A stretch of DNA of 64,000 nucleotides from Bifidobacterium sp. ESL0775 (lineage in GTDB: Bacteria; Actinomycetota; Actinomycetes; Actinomycetales; Bifidobacteriaceae). Shown here piece after piece: positions 59,021-64,000 of this stretch (position 1 is its first letter; each line of letters begins with the position of its first letter). Below the pieces are notes generated by a model. The model was not told the DNA's origin, did not search any database, and was given only the letters and a program-made list of their open reading frames with translations. The stretch is from the NCBI RefSeq assembly GCF_029395475.1, contig NZ_CP113917.1:1612001-1676000 (forward strand), in the 5' to 3' direction. A program made the position numbers and the translations under genes.

Positions 59021-59620
59021 TTACGCCATCGACGCGCCAAGCTCCTTGATGCGCTCGATGTGCTTGGCCGCGGCCGCGTGGGCTTCCGGCGACGGATCCG
59101 CCATCTCAAGGTTGTCGACGTAGACCAGCTCGGCATCCTTCACGCCGCAATAATGATGGAACATGTAGTAGATGACCTGGTTGTAGATGGCATCGTGGAT
59201 GCCGGACTCGTGGTACCACTGCTCCGAGCTGCCGGTGAGCATGATGAAGCGGAACTTCTTGTCGGCGATCGCGGACTTGCTATGGTCGGGGTTGTAGCCG
59301 AAGTGGCGGCACAGCACGCGCTCGGTGAAGCCCTTCATCATCGCGGGCATCGAGCACCAATAGATCGGGCAGACCAGCGCGATGACGTCAGCGTCGAGAA
59401 TCTTCTTCTGCAACGCGGCCACGTCGTCGGGCATCGGCCCTTCGGCGAGGTACTGCTTGCGGTCGGCCATGCGATAAGTCGGGTCGAACCCAATGGCGTG
59501 CAAGTCGACGAACTCGGTGCCCGCCCCCTTGCTCGCGGCGCCCTCGAGGAACGCCTTGCCGATATATTGCGTCAGCGATTCCGGATCCGGATTCGCCGTA
59601 AATGCTAAGAATTTGCTCAT
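59021..59620 (-). CDS. NAD(P)H-dependent flavodoxin-fold oxidoreductase (quinone reductase-like)
   Basis: 199 aa from ATG 59620. N-terminal FMN loop AFTANPDPESLTQYIGKAFLEGA, mid motif DVIALVCPIYWCSMPAMMKGFTERVL and LTGSSEQWYHESG, all typical of the Flavodoxin_2 (NQO/KefF-like) family. An upstream in-frame ATG seven codons earlier adds unrelated residues. A 14-bp inverted repeat at 59659-59699 lies upstream, a candidate operator. Confidence 0.9.
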   Translation of the reverse strand: MSKFLAFTANPDPESLTQYIGKAFLEGAASKGAGTEFVDLHAIGFDPTYRMADRKQYLAEGPMPDDVAALQKKILDADVIALVCPIYWCSMPAMMKGFTERVLCRHFGYNPDHSKSAIADKKFRFIMLTGSSEQWYHESGIHDAIYNQVIYYMFHHYCGVKDAELVYVDNLEMADPSPEAHAAAAKHIERIKELGASMA

Positions 59621-59658
59621 GGTTCCATTGTACGAACGCAAGCTGATTTTTCAACGAA

Positions 59659-59699
59659 GTTGCTTCATTTGTAGCGTATAGTCCGACAAATGAAGCAAC
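59659..59699. promoter_or_regulatory. Inverted repeat between alcohol dehydrogenase and oxidoreductase genes
   Basis: GTTGCTTCATTTGT (59659-59672) and ACAAATGAAGCAAC (59686-59699) are perfect 14-bp arms with a 13-nt spacer. It could terminate the dehydrogenase gene (stop 59728) or act as operator for the oxidoreductase (start 59620); no U run supports a simple terminator. Confidence 0.5.
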
Positions 59700-59727
59700 A
59701 TCTTATAAAACTCGAAGGCTCCGCAAC

Positions 59728-60675
59728 TCACTCGTACACGGCGACTAGACGACCGCGTACGTCGCCTTCCTCGAGCTTCTGCAAACCTTCCGGAATCTCG
59801 GAGGACGGGATCGTGGTGGTGACCGGGTTGAGCTCGCCATCGGCCATGAGCTTGTAGACGCCCTCGATATCTTCCTTGGTGCCGCCATTCGAACCGCGCA
59901 ACGTGCACTGGTTGAGGATCAACGACTTGGTGTCGATGGTGCTCTCGAGCTTGCCCATGCCGACAAGCACCACGATGCCGTCGCGGCTGATGACATCGAC
60001 CGAATCGGCCGTGGTGTCACCGAAGCCGGCGAAATCGATGATCTTATCGAACTTCACATCCTTGAAGTCCTTGATGGACTTCTTCACATCGACGGCGCCA
60101 AGCTCCTTGGCCATCGGCCAAATGGATTCCTTGATTTCCGCGACGTAAACATTTGCACCCAGCAGATGGGCCACGCGTGCGCCGATCTGGCCCAATCCGC
60201 CGACACCGATGATGCCGACGTTCTCGCCCTTCTTGACCTCGCCTTGCACGACCACCGCATGATAGGACGTCATGCCCGCATCGGTCGCAGCGGCACCCTT
60301 AACGAAATCAATCGAATCGGGAATCCTCACCAGTGCCTCGGCACCGATGGCAATCTTCGGTCCGAACCCGCCATCGAATCCGAATCCGGGAGTGCCAGCG
60401 GAGGTCGTCGGACAGAGCGCCACCCTATCGCCCACCTTGAACCCCTTGACGGAGCTGCCGACTTCCGTGATGACCCCGGCATTTTCGTGTCCGAGCGCGA
60501 ACGGCACCGGCTTGCACAAGGACATCCAGCCCGGATCGCGCATGCAGCCAACATCGGTATGGCACAGGCCCGCGGCCTTGACATCAATGACCACCCCATC
60601 GTCCGCAGCGTGCGGCTCCGGCACATCCTCAAGCTTCAGCGGCTTGTTCGTCCCATAAAACATCCATGACTTCAT
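59728..60675 (-). CDS. Zinc-type alcohol dehydrogenase (MDR), without structural zinc lobe
   Basis: NAD(P)-dependent MDR oxidoreductase, 315 aa from ATG 60675 (GGGAGG upstream). GroES-like domain: catalytic metal ligands in AAGLCHTDVG (Cys) and FALGHENAG (His/Glu). Rossmann motif GIIGVGGLGQIGARVA. After GDRVALCPT the family's four-Cys structural zinc lobe is missing (the sequence goes directly to SAGTPGFGFDGGFG), shortening it by ~20 residues. Substrate unknown. It is the last GC-rich gene before the AT-rich region. Confidence 0.9.
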   Translation of the reverse strand: MKSWMFYGTNKPLKLEDVPEPHAADDGVVIDVKAAGLCHTDVGCMRDPGWMSLCKPVPFALGHENAGVITEVGSSVKGFKVGDRVALCPTTSAGTPGFGFDGGFGPKIAIGAEALVRIPDSIDFVKGAAATDAGMTSYHAVVVQGEVKKGENVGIIGVGGLGQIGARVAHLLGANVYVAEIKESIWPMAKELGAVDVKKSIKDFKDVKFDKIIDFAGFGDTTADSVDVISRDGIVVLVGMGKLESTIDTKSLILNQCTLRGSNGGTKEDIEGVYKLMADGELNPVTTTIPSSEIPEGLQKLEEGDVRGRLVAVYE

Positions 60676-60975
60676 GGTTTTGACCTCCCTTTTGGTCTTT
60701 CCATTGCACATTGTAAGCAAGCAAGATTCCGTGCCACGCCAAAAATAATATGAGTTATGTGCGCGCTCACAGTATAAGAATGTTTTATAAGAGTTTTGTT
60801 AAATACTACTGTCTTTCAGCTTTGAAAATTCTTTAGCACGCCTGAACCAAATCACATAGTTTATAAACAATAGTTCACCTTGATGGCACTTAAATCCTTA
60901 TAACATAAAAATGGTATCAAACAGATACGCAATCTCACATGCCGCGTTTATCCGGGAAATCTTGAATCCTTGAAA

Positions 60976-61866
60976 TCATAAATCTTTTCTAGATATCCAT
61001 TCAGCATGTTCACGAGAAAAAGCTTGTTCAGCATCAGCCACAGTTGAAGAAATTCCATCCCGCTTTACTGTTTGTTCAAAACCATCTCTAACAAAATCAA
61101 TATCATTAGCGGTTACGCGATAACTCTTAGCTAATTCCGAAAAGCGCTTACTCTCAGTCCAAGTTATCAAAGAAACGGCCGCCGTAATGAGAACTTCTAA
61201 GGGCAGATTCGCATCATTAATATTACAAAATAAATTTTTCATTACAAGCGCTAATGCTATTGAAATAATAAATATGAGTATACCGAAAGAAACTGAACTT
61301 GAAATCTGATTTCTACGAGCTTTATATTGATACCAACTTTCCTGCTCATCAATACGCTTCTGCAAATATAAATCCTGCCGCTCAGAATCAGTTTTATTTC
61401 GGAAGTCTTTCATTGAATTCCGTATTATACCGTGGTTATTAGGATCAGGCAAAAACGAAATAACATCTTTATTCGATTCAGAATCCATTAATTTTTTAAC
61501 CCTTTCCCTATATAAGGATTCAGCGCCTTGATCGTCCACATTAAAAGGTTCAGCATGCATCACGAATTTCCAAGATAAAGTTTTCAGTGATTCTGCAAAC
61601 GCTCTCAACACATACCATTTTTGTTCTGGTTTTTCAACAAATCTATATATCGCTGCACAAATTAAGAACAGCAGAGCTATAAAAGAAAACCACTCAAATT
61701 CATTCGAAAATCTCTTTAGAAATTCAGCAAGCGGGACAACTATTACTGCGACAAGTTCGATTCCCAAAGAAATATGGTACTTTTTCTGCTCCTTAGCAGA
61801 CTCTTCATCAGCGTGATGAAAAACTGGAGGGAATATATCAAAATCATCTTTGACTTTGCTACTCAT
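60976..61866 (-). CDS. SLATT-domain (DUF4231-like) membrane effector
   Basis: 296 aa with four predicted spans: SLGIELVAVIVVPLAEFLK, WFSFIALLFLICAAIYRFV, SVSFGILIFIISIALALVM and LEVLITAAVSLITW. The C-terminus after span 4 (FSELAKSYRVTANDIDFVRDG... AEQAFSREHAEWISR) matches the SLATT family signature of LA..YR.TA..L and EHW/SREH..W. SLATT proteins are predicted pore-forming effectors paired with nucleotide-second-messenger enzymes. The ATG overlaps the TIR gene stop by 4 bp (61863-61866), so they are co-translated. The gene is AT-rich, unlike the chromosome. Confidence 0.82.
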   Translation of the reverse strand: MSSKVKDDFDIFPPVFHHADEESAKEQKKYHISLGIELVAVIVVPLAEFLKRFSNEFEWFSFIALLFLICAAIYRFVEKPEQKWYVLRAFAESLKTLSWKFVMHAEPFNVDDQGAESLYRERVKKLMDSESNKDVISFLPDPNNHGIIRNSMKDFRNKTDSERQDLYLQKRIDEQESWYQYKARRNQISSSVSFGILIFIISIALALVMKNLFCNINDANLPLEVLITAAVSLITWTESKRFSELAKSYRVTANDIDFVRDGFEQTVKRDGISSTVADAEQAFSREHAEWISRKDL

Positions 61867-62447
61867 GGTCGTACTCTCACTTTATCCGCAATTGGTTCAT
61901 CTCTTTTTTCGAATGCCTGATCAATATAAGCATTTGGATTGTTTACAAAATTATCCCAAGTTGTCAGTATGCAGTATCTATCTTCATCTGCCCAAGCACA
62001 TTTATTAATAGGAATAAAATAGTTGCGACCGAATTCTCTGATTACCGTATCATCAGTCAAATCAAGAGTCTCATGGATTTTCCCGCAAACGTTACAAGTG
62101 TGAGAACCTAAATAAATTTTATCCGTCATCGAAGGAAGAACTATTCCCAATATCCCATTTCTATCATTATTAGAACCATTATATAAAGAAGCTTGCAGCT
62201 CTCTCTTAATAAATCTTTGTTCATTCCACCCAAGCGATTCAGAGCTACGTTCTCCGATAATAAAAATTGTGACAGTTGAATCCGATAAATAGTCTTCTCG
62301 AATTTTCCGCATAATATAATCTTCATCTTCAGAATCGATAGGTTCATTCAGAGACTTATCGATCATGTCAACGTCTAACTCATTTTGAATATATTGTTTA
62401 TAATCTTTATCTTCTAATTTAAAAGAAATATAACATTTATGTTTCAT
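61863..62447 (-). CDS. TIR-like (MTH538/ThsB-type, DUF1863) domain protein
   Basis: 194 aa from ATG 62447 (GGAGG seven bases upstream). The TIR fold begins HKCYISFKLEDKDYKQYI (strand A), then VTIFIIGERSSESLGWNEQRFIKRELQA, where the Glu in RELQA sits at the catalytic glutamate position of ThsB/MTH538 TIRs. A CNVCGKIHE Cys pair occurs near residue 120. In Thoeris such TIRs make cyclic ADP-ribose isomers that activate an effector. Here the operon partner is a SLATT membrane protein rather than ThsA. AT-rich. Confidence 0.85.
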   Translation of the reverse strand: MKHKCYISFKLEDKDYKQYIQNELDVDMIDKSLNEPIDSEDEDYIMRKIREDYLSDSTVTIFIIGERSSESLGWNEQRFIKRELQASLYNGSNNDRNGILGIVLPSMTDKIYLGSHTCNVCGKIHETLDLTDDTVIREFGRNYFIPINKCAWADEDRYCILTTWDNFVNNPNAYIDQAFEKRDEPIADKVRVRP

Positions 62448-62511
62448 TTGAGAACCTCCAATATTTGTATCAATTTTAACAATATCTTTAAATTGTGATA
62501 AATTGTATTTC

Positions 62512-63420
62512 ATGAATTCAAAAATATTTCTCAGTTGGTCTAAACCACTAAGCTTAAAAGTGGCTGAACTGTTTCAAGCTTCAATCCCGAATTTTTTGCA
62601 GCCTTGCAACAATTTCTTTTTATCAAAAAATGACATCAACGGCGGCGATGCATGGTTTAGCGCAATAACAACTGAACTAGACGATTCGCCTTTGGCATTA
62701 GTCTTTATAACTAGAGAAAACAAAGATAGTCCTTGGCTGAATATTGAAGCAGGGGCATTTTTAGGAAAATTAGGTAGGAAAAAAGTAATTCCTATTCTTG
62801 TTGATCTAAAAAAACCTGATTATGATGGCCCCCTTAACTCATTGCAAGTTCGAGAAGCAACAGATCAAGAAGAGATGCGAAATCTATTAACGGACATAGA
62901 CACAAGTATGGAGTATAATATACCTCCCAAAATAATAGATCATGCTTTCTCCACTTTTTACCAACAATTCTCTGACAAAATTTCTGAAGAAATTAATAAT
63001 AATAACAAGAAAAGTAAGGTAAATACTAGAGACTCAGCTAGATCACAAGAACATAAAATCAACGAAATTCTTCTATATACTCGTTCCATTAGTCAACGAT
63101 TAGATAATATTTCAAGTGATAGTCAAAATAGCCAGCATGCCTTTTTAACCAATGAGATTACAAATGATGAGATGCAAAATAGGAGAATTATTTATTCGAT
63201 TTGCAGTGAGCTTCGACGTTTGCAAGTAGAGTTCAATCCATCTCAAATTGAAAATCCTCGCCCTAACTTTTATACGGTGACTATAAAAGAGAGCTCAATA
63301 CCTGCAACCATAGATAAACGCGAAATTCTCTACCGCCTCCGTCGTCTAGAACGAAGATTTAGTACACATATCTCTGTTTCCATAACTGACCCAGATAATG
63401 ATGATCTACCTGAGCTCTGA
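62512..63420 (+). CDS. TIR-domain protein (second, divergent)
   Basis: 302 aa from ATG 62512; no clear ribosome site. N-terminal TIR_2-type domain (residues ~1-125): KIFLSWSKPLSLKVAELFQA, FFLSKNDINGGDAWF, LALVFITRENKDSPWLNIEAGAF with the candidate catalytic Glu in NIEAGA, then KKVIPILVDL. A charged, probably coiled segment (~150-200) and a C-terminal basic domain (RRLERRF) follow with no recognised fold. Divergent from the TIR-SLATT operon with a 64-bp gap, so a shared promoter region is likely. Confidence 0.85.
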   Translation: MNSKIFLSWSKPLSLKVAELFQASIPNFLQPCNNFFLSKNDINGGDAWFSAITTELDDSPLALVFITRENKDSPWLNIEAGAFLGKLGRKKVIPILVDLKKPDYDGPLNSLQVREATDQEEMRNLLTDIDTSMEYNIPPKIIDHAFSTFYQQFSDKISEEINNNNKKSKVNTRDSARSQEHKINEILLYTRSISQRLDNISSDSQNSQHAFLTNEITNDEMQNRRIIYSICSELRRLQVEFNPSQIENPRPNFYTVTIKESSIPATIDKREILYRLRRLERRFSTHISVSITDPDNDDLPEL

Positions 63421-63485
63421 TAAATTAGTTGATGTTGTTCTCCATTCCCTACCACCCTATAACTCACAGATAAGATAGGACGAGT

Positions 63486-63531
63486 AGATAAGACAGGCTG
63501 TGAGTTTAAAGACAAACAGCCTGTCTTATCT
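63486..63531. terminator. Terminator downstream of the divergent TIR gene
   Basis: A 16-bp perfect inverted repeat (AGATAAGACAGGCTGT at 63486-63501 with 63516-63531), 14-nt loop, followed by AATTT. Confidence 0.8.
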
Positions 63532-63590
63532 AATTTACAGGAAACGCTATAGCTCAAGTCCTTCAGACACTTTATAAAAGCACTCTTTAA

Positions 63591-64000
63591 TGGGAGCAGC
63601 GTAAGTTAGGAGACATCGCCGAAATTAAGACCGGGCCCTTTGGAAGCACGCTTCATGCTAATGATTATGTTGAATCAGGAACTCCTATCATTACTACAGA
63701 ACATTTTAAAAATGGCGTGCTTCCTGATACTTTCGAAAATTTGCCGCAGGTTTCTAATAAAGACTTATTAAGGCTAAAACAATATACGTTAGTATCGGGC
63801 GATATCGTCTTTTCTCGAGTTGGTTCGATTGATATCAATGCTGAAGTTGGTTCAAAACAAAACGGTTGGTTATTCTCAGGACGAGTGTTACGGGTTCGTT
63901 TAGTCAAAGAAGCTTCTGCAAATTTTATGCATTTTTGTTTAAGCACTAAAACCGTACGGGACTCAATTATTTCGAGATCAGTAGGACAAACTATGCCCTC
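63591..64000 (+). pseudogene. hsdS: Type I restriction-modification HsdS fragment, 5'-truncated (continues beyond window)
   Basis: The frame from 63591 reads WEQRKLGDIAEIKTGPFGST, then ITTEHFKNGVLPD and VSGDIVFSRVGSI, i.e. an HsdS target-recognition domain. An in-frame TAA (63588-63590) immediately precedes the Trp and no start codon lies near, so the ~20 residues that normally precede WEQRKLG are missing. This is the form of a silent hsdS cassette that recombines with an expressed copy in phase-variable type I systems (inference). Its 3' end and the hsdR/hsdM genes are outside the window. Confidence 0.75.

Overview
The window is about 60 kb of GC-rich chromosome (roughly 60% GC by eye) that reads as a Bifidobacteriaceae chromosome, most likely Bifidobacterium. 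Supporting signs are ftsE-ftsX-CHAP hydrolase followed by smpB, actinobacterial-type DapD, a DEDDh oligoribonuclease, prfA-prmC behind rpmE, a GH42 beta-galactosidase with its own LacI regulator, and a complete xylose module. The last ~3.2 kb is abruptly AT-rich and looks horizontally acquired.

Layout. 1-5.1 kb: galactoside/oligosaccharide uptake and hydrolysis (two ABC permeases, divergent LacI regulator, GH42). A 16-bp motif is shared between the two promoter regions. 5.2-11.3 kb: a short RluA-type pseudouridine synthase, glmS, and a polar amino acid ABC transporter (ATPase, permease, lipoprotein). 11.6-14.7 kb: an LPXTG-anchored BspA-like surface protein whose signal peptide is in another reading frame and meets the main frame at a C8 tract, so phase variation is likely. 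15-24.7 kb: smpB, CHAP hydrolase, ftsX, ftsE, prfB, a 43-aa membrane protein, dapD, gltA and map. 24.9-42.8 kb: mostly housekeeping genes: DUF308-like membrane protein with a prion-like N-terminus, M13 peptidase, ssb, 3-hydroxyacyl-CoA dehydrogenase, proS, Pif1-like helicase, orn, guaB, a WecA/TagO-like transferase, Sua5/TsaC, prmC, prfA, rpmE, tRNA-Met(CAT) and a YkoE-like ECF component. 43-52.5 kb: xylose regulon (ROK regulator, xylB, ABC permease/ATPase/binding protein, xylA). 52.7-60.7 kb: aldehyde dehydrogenase, three flavodoxin-fold oxidoreductases, an unknown protein, a CapA-like protein and an alcohol dehydrogenase. 60.9-64 kb: AT-rich defence island with a TIR (ThsB-like)/SLATT two-gene operon, a divergent second TIR protein, and a type I restriction hsdS fragment without a start codon.

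Most unusual items: (1) the TIR-SLATT operon with a divergent second TIR gene, a candidate Thoeris-like signalling defence with a membrane effector; (2) the C8 switch in the surface protein; (3) a family of three ~100-bp hairpin repeats whose stems covary and whose G-U wobbles all point the same way, suggesting a structured RNA; (4) a pseudoknot-like leader in front of the ECF gene. All functional calls come from reading the sequence and known families; no database search was run.
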